Of a DNA stretch of 64,000 nt, positions 46,440 to 58,804 are shown in pieces (the first letter of the stretch is position 1; every line of letters starts with the position of its first letter). The stretch is taken from the NCBI GenBank assembly GCA_959347315.1, contig OY365810.1:22710906-22774905 (forward strand), given 5' to 3'. The position numbers were made by a program, and so were the translations under genes. The stretch comes from Bimastos eiseni (Eukaryota; Annelida; Clitellata; Crassiclitellata; Lumbricidae). Under the pieces are notes generated by a model that did not search any database, had not been told where the DNA came from, and saw nothing but the letters and a program-made list of their open reading frames with translations.

Positions 46440-46540
46440 TGGATATACAGAGAGAGAGAGTGAGAGAGACAGACAGACAGAGACAGAGACAGAGAGACAG
46501 AGGCAGACAGAGACAGACAGAGACAGACAGACAGACCATA
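46440..46540. repeat. (GA)n/(GACA)n microsatellite
   Basis: Runs of agagag followed by agacagacag and acagag. Confidence 0.93.
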
Positions 46541-46880
46541 GCAGAACTAGGAATGCATACAACAGACATAAGACTTCATCAGATGACTTCGGAAATAAAA
46601 AAATGAATGGAAAAATCCAATTACAATGAATGCTAATATATTTTCGCTAATTAGGCTATTTCGATTTAGACTCTCGTACACCGGGTCTGCAACGCTTCTT
46701 TGTAACATCTTCCTTGCACCAGCGCTATGACCGTCGCTCCAACCGTCTACGTACTATACCTGGCGTTGGCTTCTTCCTCGTATCAGACAGCGAACGACAG
46801 ATGTCACGAACGTCGCCGTGGTCGAGGGTGGGTGGGGAAGGTAGGGAGGTGGCTGACACTCAGGCGACCATTCGATTACC

Positions 46881-46950
46881 GTCGAGTCGTCTAGGACCCA
46901 GAGGACCGGACACTTTTGTGACTATGCAATTGGTCGAAAATGTAATTGCT
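46881..46950 (+). repeat. Repeat R3, copy 2
   Basis: GGACCCAGAGGACCGGACAC, TTTTGTGACTA, GTCGAAAATGTAATTGCT; see 46143-46215. It lies inside a locally GC-rich block (about 46690-47110). Confidence 0.85.
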
Positions 46951-48689
46951 AATCACAAAAGTCGGCGATCCTCGGCCAGATTTTCCACTGCGGTTTGTCG
47001 TCGCTAGGTGGCGCGTACTTCGACGCCTTTGGGGCGCCTTCTGGTGGAGGGCAAGTATGGACGACTGGCGACGAGTGTTGACCGAAGAGTTCGTTAAAAC
47101 ATTTAGACTTACAAATCCGCTGAACTAAGAAATGCAAGCAACGCGGATCACCATTGAATGATCTCAAAGCCCAGAGCAGACGAACGCATTGCATATACAT
47201 GTATAATTATATATATATAATCATACATGTGTGTACATATATACATATATATATATAGCCTTCGTCATCGCGAAGTATCAAACGCAGTGAATCTGATGAC
47301 ATTAGCACAGAGACAAAAATAAGGATAGCATGTGGTAGGTGACGACTGAAGAATGGATATTAAGCTGCATAGATGTTCACATGATCACATGCTAATAGCG
47401 ATGTTTAGGCATGCTTTATTAAATTTCACAAAGGACACTATTTTAATAGGTTAGATAAGTGCATGCTTATGTGTAGCATGAAAATCAAAATTTATCGCAA
47501 TTTGTTTGTATTCTCTGAAATAAGTGTGACGCAACAGAAGTATTAACATTCGCCTCTTAATTAAGAAGCTACCAGAAAGCGTTTAGTAGGTCCTTTACTA
47601 GACTTTCAGTGAGAGGGTACAGATCTAAGAATAGGTATAAGAGTACAGATCATAATACTGAGTGTTTTCTCAATTATATTTATTATTTCGTTGCAACTTG
47701 TTTCTCCCCGTATATAGACAACCTTATTCGGAAGGCTGCCTCCTTCCTGACCCTGTAAACATCTCATTCCTTCTCTTGTCATCCATTCTGTTTCTTCATT
47801 GACTGACTTCCTCTCATAATTCGTCTTCAATATCATCTTCTGAGAATTGTCTCTATGATGAACTGTGCAGCACTCAAACCATTTAAAGGCGTCTGCTCTT
47901 TGTATCGACGCTCTACCGCAGACGAAAAACTCTGTTGCTGGTTATTATCGTCTCCAGTGGTGTCGTGTGCTGGTCAGTTGGTGGGTGCTGGCTACTCTAG
48001 TGGCTCTACTTAAATTCTTATAATATCAGTCATCCTTCATGCATATTAAACGCAAGCGAATACTTCCTTAATAGACAACAACGTCAACTTGTTTAGTTTT
48101 CGTCATGGTCTGCTAATCAGTTATCTATTTAATCACCTCAAGTAATTGCGGTTCGACATCAAATATAATAAGTATAATTATACCTCGATCCGATCACAGT
48201 CTTTAGTCCTAAAATCACTGTCAAAAATGAGGAAGTCTTGTTTTATTTGCAGGTTTCGGATCAACAAAGTATGACCTCTAAGATTAAATTCTGAAACGCA
48301 TTGTGAGGAAGTGGCACCAATGAATCAAATCCCCCGTAATAAGCTGAACAGCTTAGTTTTATAAATCAACAGCTTTTCAAGAGTCAGCAAATCAAATTGA
48401 GCAACATACTTGCAGCGAATAGGACGAAAGCATCGAAAAAAATTGTAGGGTGCGTCAAAATTAATTACCTGAATGTTGCCGTTACCTTCAGTATTGTGTC
48501 CGCTTCTCAGCGATCAGTCGTACATGTAGTTCATCATTTGAAACAAGTGTTCCTTTTCAAATATAATGATCCACAAAGAAGCATCGTCATGTTTTGAGAC
48601 TACTGTTTGTTGTATCTGCACTCGACTAGAAGCAACCTCAAGTCCACTGACAGCCTTAGCATAGACAGCAACGTCAATTGTATACGACA
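46951..48689. other. No gene seen; TA-rich microsatellite at 47205-47258
   Basis: The GC-rich block ending near 47110 has no recognisable frame. The rest is AT-rich unassigned sequence. Confidence 0.45.
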
Positions 48690-48697
48690 TTATGGAT

Positions 48698-49040
48698 CAG
48701 AGGCGTTGCTAGGGGGGCCGAGACACATGTGTCTCCGGGCGCCAAGTTTTATTTTTGGGGCGCCAAAATCAGGATTTTAACTATTTATTTTTAACTTATT
48801 TTGACGCAAACTAATTGATCCCAACCATACTTATAATAATAAGTCTGCAGTTTAACGTTATTGGCCAAATTGCGACAGTTGCATGGGCCTAAAAACGACA
48901 AATTATTTTTGAAAAGACTGTCTGCGACAGTCGTGTGTAAATAGCTTTTAGGTGTATTTTTAAAATGTTGACTAAATTAGAAAAGGGGCACCAATTATGT
49001 AGTTTGTTCCCGGTCGCAAAATACCCTAGCTACGCCTCTG
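48698..49040. mobile_element. Non-autonomous hAT-like element, 8-bp TSD with one mismatch
   Basis: A 343-bp element begins CAGAGGCGTTGCTAGGG and ends CCCTAGCTACGCCTCTG, whose complement is CAGAGGCGTAGCTAGGG (16 of 17 match). Flanks are TTATGGAT (48690-48697) and TTACGGAT (49041-49048), 7 of 8 identical. No transposase frame. Confidence 0.9.
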
Positions 49041-49369
49041 TTACGGATACACGGAAACCGTAGTATAAAGATTGCATAATATGGGAATCATATGTTCTAT
49101 GTGGGCCTATATTTTCATGTAGTAGGGCATATCGAGTCTGTTTGATAATATTTCCATATTTCAATTCATTAAACGACCCTGAGAGAAGACAGAATTGATC
49201 TGATGGCAGTATGCATTTATAAGTATCAACCAAGTTTAGTGCTGCTTCAAATTCAATGTTTGCCAACATTCCTCCACAGCCCAAGACAATGTGTCGTTCA
49301 TTTTCTTCTTTCTTCAGGTTCCTTGCTACAGTGGACTTTAATATTGTCACTCTATCCATCAGTGATACA

Positions 49370-49605
49370 TATTGCGTACATACACACATACAGGAAGACG
49401 CTCACGCATAGATGTCTACATACATGCATACGTGCGTACATTGGTATACGTACATTTATACTTACCTACATTCGCTCATTCACACATAAATACGTACATA
49501 CATGCTCTAATACATACATTTATTCATTCATTCATTCATACATACATCCCGTACACAAATACGTACATACTTTCATTCTTACATACATACAAACAGATAT
49601 ACAGA
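49370..49605. repeat. Degenerate TACA/CATA microsatellite
   Basis: Units of tacata, cattca and cgtaca; the 161- and 114-codon frames overlapping it are repeat translations. Confidence 0.85.
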
Positions 49606-49697
49606 CATATAGTCAGCTGCCACCGTGGTCGCTCAATACAAACGAGTTGTCCATCAAAACACGATCTAAGTACGACAAACTTTCTTAACGTCTTTTG

Positions 49698-49775
49698 CAG
49701 TTTAATCACACTGTGATGTGATGCAGACCATGAGCGTAGTCCTCCGCCTTCACCCAGGCTTGTGACTGACACCGG
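49698..49775 (+). repeat. Dispersed repeat family R1, copy 3
   Basis: GTTTAATCACACTGTGATGT ... CCTCCGCCTTCACCCAGGCTTG matches the family at 16830 and 59478, more diverged. Confidence 0.7.
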
Positions 49776-49959
49776 ATGGCACTAAACTGCGGATGCGCAA
49801 TGCAGTGGCGGATGTTCATTCTCCCCTGTGCACTTGGTCACCGACTCTCGTCTCGTCTCCGTCAAGTCATAAGTCAGAGTGGCTGAATTGGCTCCCTTCT
49901 CATATCTCTAACATTTGCACCGTCGAATGATCCGCTGAGGCAACCACTCGATCGCAGAA

Positions 49960-49982
49960 TTATATATATATATATATATAAT
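49960..49982. repeat. (AT)n microsatellite
   Basis: Pure atatat run. Confidence 0.95.
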
Positions 49983-50123
49983 GCAACAATTCACGCACAT
50001 ATAAAACCAGACCAGCCGTATACATTGCGATCGATTATGCAAACTATATCACTTATATCGTCCTATCTATGAAAATAGTCTGTTCCAATATAATATGCAA
50101 CGACATTAATAACATTAAGACAG

Positions 50124-50205
50124 TCAATCAATCAATCAATCAATCAATCAAAAATACTTGATATAGCGCCCCTTCAAGATATCTACTGAAAGACAGTATA
50201 CTCCA
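50124..50205 (+). mobile_element. (CAAT)n plus TATAGCGCC module (SINE 3' part)
   Basis: CAATCAATCAATCAATCA is followed by ACTTGATATAGCGCCCCTTC and AGATATCTACT, as at the 3' end of the SINE at 6011-6242. Confidence 0.75.
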
Positions 50206-50899
50206 ACTTACGAAGTAGGACAGTGAATGCATTTCACAGCGCATTTAACACATGCATGCATCGATATATTCATATTTACGTACATGCATACATTAATACA
50301 TAAGCTTACATATCTTCATCTGCGTACACACGTAAGTACCTAGGCCTACACAAGCGCATTTCAATCCTGCATGCATACGTACATGAAGTCAGAATTCGGT
50401 CTAGCAACGTCACTGACGACTATCGTAAGCCTACTGCATTGTGACAGTAGTTAAAGGTCATCAAAGTCAATACAATTCTCTGTTGTATGTTGCTCTCTTG
50501 TATTTTGGACGGGAAAGTTCCTAGCAAGCTTTGAATTATTAGCACAGAAATATAGTAACTTAACAAGGCTATGCATCAACAGAAGATAAGTCATTGGCTT
50601 CCCCTCGAGGAGAAAATTAAGTTTAAGATTCATCTCATCGCACGGTCCTCGTTGCTTGGCACCTCACCGACATACATGAGAGATTCGGGTTCCGATTCAA
50701 CGAACAGCTACTCGTAGAGATATGCACGATCCTAGTTACCATACTTTAACTCGAGATCATCTCTTCTCTCTTACATCATTAGTTTTGAACAGTCTTCTGA
50801 TGATGCACAGTGTCTGCTATTAAAATTGTACTCTATTCAGCAAACATGCTCTCACTGTCTTTAAATCTGCCAACGGCGCTATGTTAAATACCTTAAAAA
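50206..50899. other. No gene seen
   Basis: Some CATA-like degeneracy at 50245-50390; a B-box-like CGGGTTCCGATTC near 50686 is isolated. Confidence 0.4.
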
Positions 50900-51250
50900 A
50901 TACAAACATAGTTACATGCATACAGGCATAGTTGCATTCAGGCATACAGGCATAAATACATATTTACTTACCTATGTACTCACATACATACATGCATGCA
51001 TACATACATACATACATAAATACATACATACATAAATACGTACATACATACAAACATACATACATACAAACATACATACATACATAATCATACGTACATA
51101 CATACATACAGGCATACATTCATACATACATATATACATACATACATATATACATTCATACTTACATATATACATACATACATACATAACTACATACATA
51201 CATACATACACATACATACATACATACATAACTACATACATACACATACA

Positions 51251-51284
<34 letters not shown>

Positions 51285-51345
51285 CATACATACATACATA
51301 CATACATACATGTACATACATACATACACACATACTTTCTATTGC
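50900..51345. repeat. (CATA)n microsatellite, about 400 bp
   Basis: Long runs of catacatacata with occasional changes; the 125-codon minus frame of MYVCMYVC type is its translation. Confidence 0.97.
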
Positions 51346-52239
51346 CCAAACTATTTCTGTAGCTCCATCAGATTCAGTTCCCAGATTAGATCCCTCTAAA
51401 GAGGCATATGAGCCTGGAATTACCTTAATCACTCCCGACATCGTCGGATTTCCCTTGGATAATCCTAGGTCAAAGTGCATGATGATTCTGCCTGATCGCT
51501 TACTTAAACTGTGGTTCCAATGATCAAAGGTGTTGTCCTCTTGTACCAAAATGGACTGTTTATTTTTGCCAAGCATAACATCCTTGCTGATCTAAAGTTA
51601 TCTGCCATTTCCTTAAGTCGCTCTGGCTATTAAATTAAGTTACATGTAGACGACCAAAGGGTATTAGCTCAGTTAGACGCCTCTTCGTATAAAAGAAAGC
51701 TACACGCCAGTTAAAATATTTTTATTTAAGCTGTACTTTTAAGATCTGTAAGATAGCCATGTTTCAGTTCCTTGGACAGGATCAGATGGCACATCTTCTA
51801 TTTTTTCTGACGCCATATAGTATTGGGTTCTCACCAGTTCACGGTGGCTTGGCTTCCCACCGCAGTTCTATGCATTCCGCCAGTTCTCAACTCTGCGTTT
51901 CAACTCGTCCACTTGTGTGGGACAAGGTAGTCGAATGGTTGGACTGCTCGCCTTTAACGCAGAGAGTTTGGGTTCTAACTTCTTTTGACATGCCTACTGT
52001 GAGGACAACTAAAGCAATAATTCGTTCACTCACAGTTTCTCAGCATCAAGAATCTATGCTTAGTCATCATACAGTGGCGCCAAATAAATGCGTCGTAATA
52101 TAATAATAATCGAATATAATAACATTACATGTTTCATTGTCATATAGGAATTCCACTTCGAGCGCCATTCACCAGTATAGTATGACTGAGTAGGGTTTCA
52201 CTCGTAGCGAACACTGATTGATACGTTGTATGATAACAT
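51346..52239. other. No firm gene; tRNA-like fragment at about 51925-51990
   Basis: GTAGTCGAATGGTTGGACTG with GGGTTCTAACTTC downstream resembles the A and B boxes of a tRNA-derived SINE. A poor match to a functional tRNA. Confidence 0.4.
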
Positions 52240-52312
52240 ATATATAAATATAATATATATGTATAATATATATATAATATATATAATATATATATAATAT
52301 ATAATAATATAG
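52240..52312. repeat. (TATAATA)n AT-rich tract
   Basis: Alternating tata and taata units. Confidence 0.9.
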
Positions 52313-53503
52313 AGATCACTGGATTATTTTGGATGGGATTAATTAGCATTAGATTTGACTGAACTGGACCCGAGTGGATTGGATTTTGATGGAAGATTTA
52401 GCATATTTGTATGCAATACAATAGAAGAAATGTATAACGTGCCTCAATTAAACAAAGTCTAATTGATAGGATGTGACGCAGCGACTAATCATGGTACTTA
52501 GAGAAAGAGAGATGAGTTTTAAGTGTACATTTAAACATTTTAATCGACGAGGAAGATCTTCGGATTGTTTCTAGTAAAGGTTTCCACTCAGCTGGACAAG
52601 ATCCTTTTAACATTTCCGAATTGTAGATTAGCTATTTAGAGTACAGGGTCGCCTTTTGAATTCGCGTCTTAGATCAAGAGCAGTATATGTTATAACTGAG
52701 GTCGATAAGCTAGGGAGGAGCAGAACCTAACATTACATTGAACATCAGAAGACAGATTTTAAAAGATTTCTGAGCCCAGATGTGTAACCAGGGTAGTTGT
52801 CATATAGCGTGAGTAACATAATTTCCGGAGCCTAGATTTGTGACTATAGATACTGCTGCAGTGTGGTGAATTGAGGTAGAGCGCTGCAAAGGCAGAATAG
52901 GTCGGACCGCTGAGTATCAAACATGCACGCATGTTGACAAAGTAGAAGTTTAAATGGAGCCAACAGTTGGAAGCCAATGTACGTCTAATTGCTCGGCTTT
53001 GCAAGCTTCTGCTCAGTAGCAGCCTTCACTTTCTGGTGCGAATGTTAAGCTCAACACGTACTGTTAGCATAAAAATTAAATATACTTATTATTACCAGTA
53101 AGAGTCACACGAAATACGATCGTTGCCATCGATATACAGTGAATCATTCATAAATATATATTATTTGCATCTCTTTAATAAAGCCACAATACACGATTAC
53201 ACGTACAATCTTTTCAAAAGAAAAAGCAGCTTACGATGTCTGATATTGCTCTCGGCATAAGTTGGGTCTTATAAGCTCAGATCTGTCAGACAACCATTTG
53301 TCATGTTTCAGCACATACTGGACATCATTTGCGGGCACTTGTCTCTTATCTTATATTGCACCAGTGGTTGGATATTAGTTCTTTTCGAAGGCTGGTGCGC
53401 TGCCTTGGAATATGCGTTCCGTCGGTTCTTTACTGCCATTTCGGATCTAACTTTAAAATAATATCTGTTTTAACTCACTTAATGGCGTTATTGTTTTTTT
53501 TGA
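52313..53503. other. No gene seen; possible old retroposon sequence at 52490-53060
   Basis: The order GAGATGAGTTTTAAGTGTAC ... TTTCCACTCAGCTGGACAAG ... GGAAGCCAATGTACG resembles a degenerate dispersed repeat type common in animal genomes; I cannot classify it. Confidence 0.35.
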
Positions 53504-53685
53504 TGATGATTATAGCTGATGCAGCTAAGGATGATAAGGACGATGACGATAACGACGTTGGTGACGATAGTGATGATGACGATAACGACGATGATGACGA
53601 TAGTGATGATGATGATGATGACGATGACGACGGTGATGACGATGACGATAATGATAATGATGACAATGACAATAATAGTTTCACC
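53504..53685. repeat. (GATGAC)n-rich microsatellite
   Basis: gatgatgacgata units; the overlapping Asp-rich and Ser-rich frames are its translations. Confidence 0.93.
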
Positions 53686-54539
53686 AATAGAAAATGAACG
53701 GATGTCATGGAACCATAAATTAGTTAAAATGAGACGATGATATGTAAACTGTCATCTCACCGTGAGCACGCCAGAGTCCAGCAGCTGTCTACTTCGACTG
53801 AGTCAGATGCGTCTGTTTAGCCCCAGTTCTGCCCCAAGTCATCAGCTACAGCAAGTGACAATAACTCGCTAAAATAAGTATCATTTGACGTAATCATATT
53901 GAAACAGGTGGACTTGGATGGCCTAACAAATGATTATCCGCTCATCTTGATCTAAAGCACACGTCAAAACATTTGATTGTTCTCATCTTAGGGTTCTCAT
54001 AAGGCGACTATCCTTATTAACATACTCATATGCGGACATATGAGACTTCAATTACCAAATCAGACCCATAGAGGGTCCATATGGTTCAAACGAAAAGCTT
54101 TTCCACTTTTTTCCAGTAATGGCTTCTCCCTGTTTTCGCTCAGCAACTGAATTGCTTCGTGTGTCCTAGAGCCTTCCTGGAAGAATTGATGAATGGATCT
54201 ATGGAGCAACGGACGAAGGCGAGGATTAGGCGATCTTCCAGAGACCATTCGTCCAGTCTCTCTCTTGACTCTCGACTGAGTGCTAAGCAACTTTTGGCAT
54301 TCTTCCAGAGGAACGATACTGACTCACTTAAAGGCGCTATACAAACGACACAGGTGCTGAAAATGGTCAGAGACCAATCTATATCGAGATCTGCACAATC
54401 GTGACAGGTTGTGATCCCAGGAGACGCTTCTTACACGAATAAAGTCGGCATGTACAACTGAATACTTTCAATGATCACCAGACATACATAGGAGGCATTC
54501 TTTATTACAACATTCGTCACCACACTCACGCATGCCATC
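53686..54539. other. No gene seen; SINE/LINE-like 3' motif at about 54308
   Basis: TTAAAGGCGCTATACAAACG near 54307 matches a motif (ggcgctata) also seen at 24287, a common tail of retroposed elements. A frame at 54060-54290 (minus) is unrecognised. Confidence 0.4.
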
Positions 54540-54830
54540 ATCATTACGGAAGAATATCGCTATCATCGTCGTCATCACCATCGTGGTTGCTATCATCATC
54601 ATCATCGTTGACATCATCACAATTATCGTCGTCTGCTCCGTCATGACGATCTGTTTATTTCCCGTTGATGTTTGTAACCGGTGTCAAAAGACATCAACAC
54701 CAAATACACAGGCAGCACATGTCGACGATTATTTCCAAGGACAACATCGTCCTCAACAACGCCGACATAATCATCATCATCATCGTGGTCGTCGGCGGCG
54801 GCGGCGGCGTTCGTCATCAACATCAGAAAC
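54540..54830. repeat. Imperfect (ATC)n/(GGC)n-containing tracts
   Basis: catcatcatc runs with a short GGCGGCGGCGG run near 54790. Confidence 0.85.
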
Positions 54831-55179
54831 GCGATTACGATTTTCAGCTGCTGCGTCTATACAATTGATGCTGCTGGCGGAGGTGGTGTTAGGCATGAGG
54901 AGAGGGAGGTGGCTAGGTGGCGCTGCTGCTGCTGCAAGGACCATCTGCCTTTGAAACAGGTTTTAATGATGCATCTACACGCAATCTGAGAGAGGCGCCA
55001 ACCTCCTTCGCTCGCTAACAAGATTCTGCTGCACTGCACACCGCATCTCGCCTCCATCACCACGGATACCATCACCACCTCTACAAACGGCTGATAGCCT
55101 GGCACCGACATCAGCAGCAGCAGCAGCCACCATAAGTAGACACAGCTAGTCGACCGACCGTCTGAAAGGACAGTGAGAT
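54831..55179. other. GC-rich block with CAG/CTG runs; no gene recognised
   Basis: Contains GCTGCTGCTGCTGC (about 54920) and CAGCAGCAGCAGCAGCC (about 55110). Could be a promoter or 5' UTR, but no supporting exon was found. Confidence 0.3.
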
Positions 55180-55910
55180 GGAGAGGTGGAGGGATTATGG
55201 GAGGGAGCGACGCAGGAAGGGAAGAGACGAAGGGAGGAAGAGACGGAGGGAGGGAAGAGTGAATTGGCGATGGGTTAAGCCGGAGGCATCAAAAACCGCT
55301 CCGTCAATTCCACTGCTTAATGTTATGAACAATACGCCAAGCCTCTTAGCGCCTCTGGTTCGGATTCGAAGCCAGCAACAGCAGCAGTAGCAGCCGTTGA
55401 GGACATTGGCAGCAGGGGAAGGGAGGTGGCTCGAGAGATGCCTTTCAAGGAACATTTTGATGACAGGACGACGTTCAATTCTTTCAACTATAAAGTCAAG
55501 ACTATTACGTTTCAGCGACTGGCGACCAAGAGGGAGACAGGAAGCCAACAGGCGAGGAAGGAATGAGGGAAGATGATGGAAGAGGAAGAGGAGAAGGGAG
55601 AAGGAGACGCATAAGACCAGTAGCCTCAGGTTGAAGAAGCGCTGAAGAAAGAGCAGACGTAGGCAGAGGAACGGTTGATGAGACATGCAGACAAAGACGA
55701 AAAGGAGGAGGAGAAAGAGCACTGAAAGAAAGTAATCGACGTAAACCAGGGAAAAGGGAAGATGTAGGAAGGAGGAGAAGAGGAGGAGGAGGAGTGGCAA
55801 TAGACAGTAACTGAAGAAGACAGAATTGTGGGAGGCGCTGATGGAAGGAAGAGAGGAGAAGGAAGGGATGAGGTCAGAGACGAAGAGCTCCACAAAGCCA
55901 GATAAACCGG
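55180..55910. repeat. Purine-rich tract (GGAGGAAG-type), about 700 bp
   Basis: The plus strand is strongly purine-biased (gggagg, gaagag, ggagga units). The 250-codon minus frame is the Leu/Phe/Ser-rich translation of this tract and not credible as a gene. Confidence 0.8.
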
Positions 55911-58804
55911 AGCTTGGCCAGGCGACATCAAGTGCACTTATCACCATGGTAACGAATCTTTTACCTTACCGACGGAAGAAGAATTGCTTCCCTGCTAACA
56001 CGAAAAATCGTCGTCACTAGTGGAGCGGTGACAGACATCTGTGTGTCAATGGTTCGTCTCGAAACATCTTTAAGCCTTTTATATCAGATATTAATAATAC
56101 GTTTATAATAGGATGTCCTTTCTTGTGCGCTGGTAAAAATCGTTGCGACAATTTACCTTAGGCACGCATCACAATAGCACGACTGTACTTGTTTGTCTAG
56201 CATACAGCCTAAGATGTTTGATATAAAAGTTGTGTTTCTTCTAGAGGCTTCCATGAATCGACTTAATCCCAGTTCAGGATACTAATTTTCCGATCACTGT
56301 AATAGCGTCTGCTGAGAGGAGTAGATAGAACATTCTGCGCCCCTGCAACTTTTATTTTCCAAATACGTTGAATGACAATTGAAATTATTAATCTTCTGTA
56401 GAAATATCGAAAAAATATCGAATAATCTGTAATAAAAGAATGCACCGCTATGATAAGAAATGTTAATAATTATCATAGTTGTAAGCCTACACTGTGCATC
56501 AGCACTCACGTATACATCACCAGAGTACGAAGCAGTTCGATAGCAAAGGAAGATGACACATATAGTAATATTAAGATACTCAAAGTTTAAGCTATTGCCT
56601 TCACGAGTAGTAACTATTAGGAGCTGGTCTAACCTCATTTCAGAAGGCACGAAATGAAAAAACACGCACAACAGCAATACAATCGCCTACCACACGAAAT
56701 TCATTTTGCTTCGAATGCTACTCATGCCAATGCTAAGGTATTGAACAAATTCTTTGCTAGTAGAAAGTAAGACAACGAAAGCTTAAGTAATAATATCATC
56801 TATTCACATTTTATAAAAAGCAAAATTCGCGTAGATTTCCTGTTAATAATAATGCAACCTGAATCGTGTCAGCAGAAAATTAATTTAAAAGGGAATTGCA
56901 TTCCACTCTGCTGCCTTATTATATCCTGAAGAAGCATAAAAAGCAATATATGCGGAGCAATGTAATAACTATTGTATACATTCAATTGGAAGTAATTGGC
57001 ACATACAAATGTAAAAAACTATTCAAACTAATTATATGGCACAGACAATTATTATATTTTAAATAATAAGGGTTCCTTGTCGTCTATATGCTATGGTCAT
57101 TATTGTCATCTAAAAACCCTATACAGAACTGTTCCTTTCTGATTGCTCAAGTAATGCACTGTTAGACAATTTTCTTCAAAATAGCCGGAGAGAGTCTCTG
57201 AAGTTCATTTCTATATTAATATTAATATTCATATCATGAGAAATACCTGTGAAATTTTATGTAACATACGAAATTATTAATATTAATAATTAATTGATAT
57301 TTATGATAAAATTGAATAATGTCAATGCGACTCTTTTTAACATTAACATTGTAACTAAATAAATTATAATTTATATTTATGGTGAAAGTAGGACTTCAAT
57401 ATATAGCACAAGTTTTTGTTTCCTCGATTTCTGAACAGGTTCTCCGGCGTTCCTCATTTCGCCACGGATTGAAAGAGAACCTGTGACTTGTTATCAATAC
57501 AAATCACATCAGCATCAGATATCTCGGGGCATCGCAATCGATCTGTTCAGTCCATGTTGCTACATTTTGCATCAGTTTCTCTTTGCGAATTGTGCCTCCC
57601 ACGTTCGTTGCGTCTATGCTCAACATATCAAACAATTTTGCAATATCCGAGATTCTTAAATTGGCGGTATATTCACTTATCAGTATGCTGCATAGCATTT
57701 CCCTCTTTCTCGTCGCGATTTTTCCATATTATAATGCCTGGACAAAATGAGATAACACATTGACCTTTATAGTTAATTTAACGACAATCTTGAGCATGAC
57801 AGCATCGCGTTTATAGGCTACCATACGCATTCGTAGCGTCACTGAGTCTGGAAGAACTTTGAAGCTAATCGAGCATATTTTTGCGACGCTTAGGCCTATA
57901 TACCAATGTCTAATTACATTTAAAACTTTACGTTGCCAGTATCGTACAATGAACACTGATTTAACACATGAATGAAGAAATGGTAAATTGCTATTCATGA
58001 CACTTTTGATGCATGTAAATTGTAAGTTATTAATAACGAAAATTTCGAAGCATACAATTGGTAAATTATCAATTATAAAAATGTTGATGCATATAATTAG
58101 TAAATTGCTAGTCATGACAATGCTGATGCATATAGGATGTCTTGAAAACAGTAGCCTACAGTGTAGTTGCATAGCAACCAAATGATGCTGTTGGGCTTTT
58201 TTTCACATAGACAACTTGACAACTTGTATTTAATCTCACTCTGTAGTTATACTAGTTTAATACCAAGCCTCACTGCTTATGAATATTCCCATAATTAATC
58301 TAGTTTACATTGAGCTATTCTTAGTGTGACTAGATGGTAATATTTACAAGTAATTGGTTGCCAAAATTGCTGGATCCGGCTCCTTTGGGGTCTCCCCTTT
58401 GCAAGCGTCTTTTGCGACATAGTTTAAGTTCTTCAAATGATGTATCTGAATTGTAGGCAATGAAAAAGTTCTATCTTGTCTTTTCTTGTATTACCTTGCT
58501 GATTTTCATTGAAAGATGAACAGATAATAAGTTAAGAAACAATGGCTTCAGCGCTCGTGAGTAAACTGGTAGTTTTGGATAACGATTACGACACTTTAAA
58601 TCCTAGGTACTTCAAGTGAGCGATATCTTTGTTAAAGCGCTAAGATAACACTTTATGATACTTAAAACCGACCTTGAGCTTCATATTACATAGCACAGAG
58701 TAATAAACATAACGTAATGTAACATAACGTAAAGAGGGGGTCGGACAACGTCTAGTCAGTTTCAAAACTGTTAAAAATTAACATGGAATGCCAAATTAGC
58801 CCAA
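55911..58804. other. No gene seen; AT-rich
   Basis: AT-rich with TATTAATATTAATA palindromic stretches at about 57210-57310 and a tandem-like degenerate unit (ttgatgcat..aattagtaaattgcta) at 58000-58130. No exon recognised. Confidence 0.45.

Noticed and set aside
49806..49937. CAGTGGCGGAT ... ATCCGCTG as ends of another hAT element
   Set aside because: Ends match only briefly and the flanking 8-mers differ; no target duplication.
50972..51349. 125-codon frame of MYVCMYVC type, resembling a Cys-rich peptide
   Set aside because: Direct translation of a CATA tetranucleotide repeat.
53329..53697. Asp-rich acidic protein frame (122 codons)
   Set aside because: The acidic half is a GATGAC repeat translation; the first half has no recognisable feature.
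55195..55947. 250-codon minus-strand frame rich in Leu/Phe/Ser resembling a membrane protein
   Set aside because: It is the reverse translation of a purine-rich simple tract; hydrophobicity follows from the base skew.
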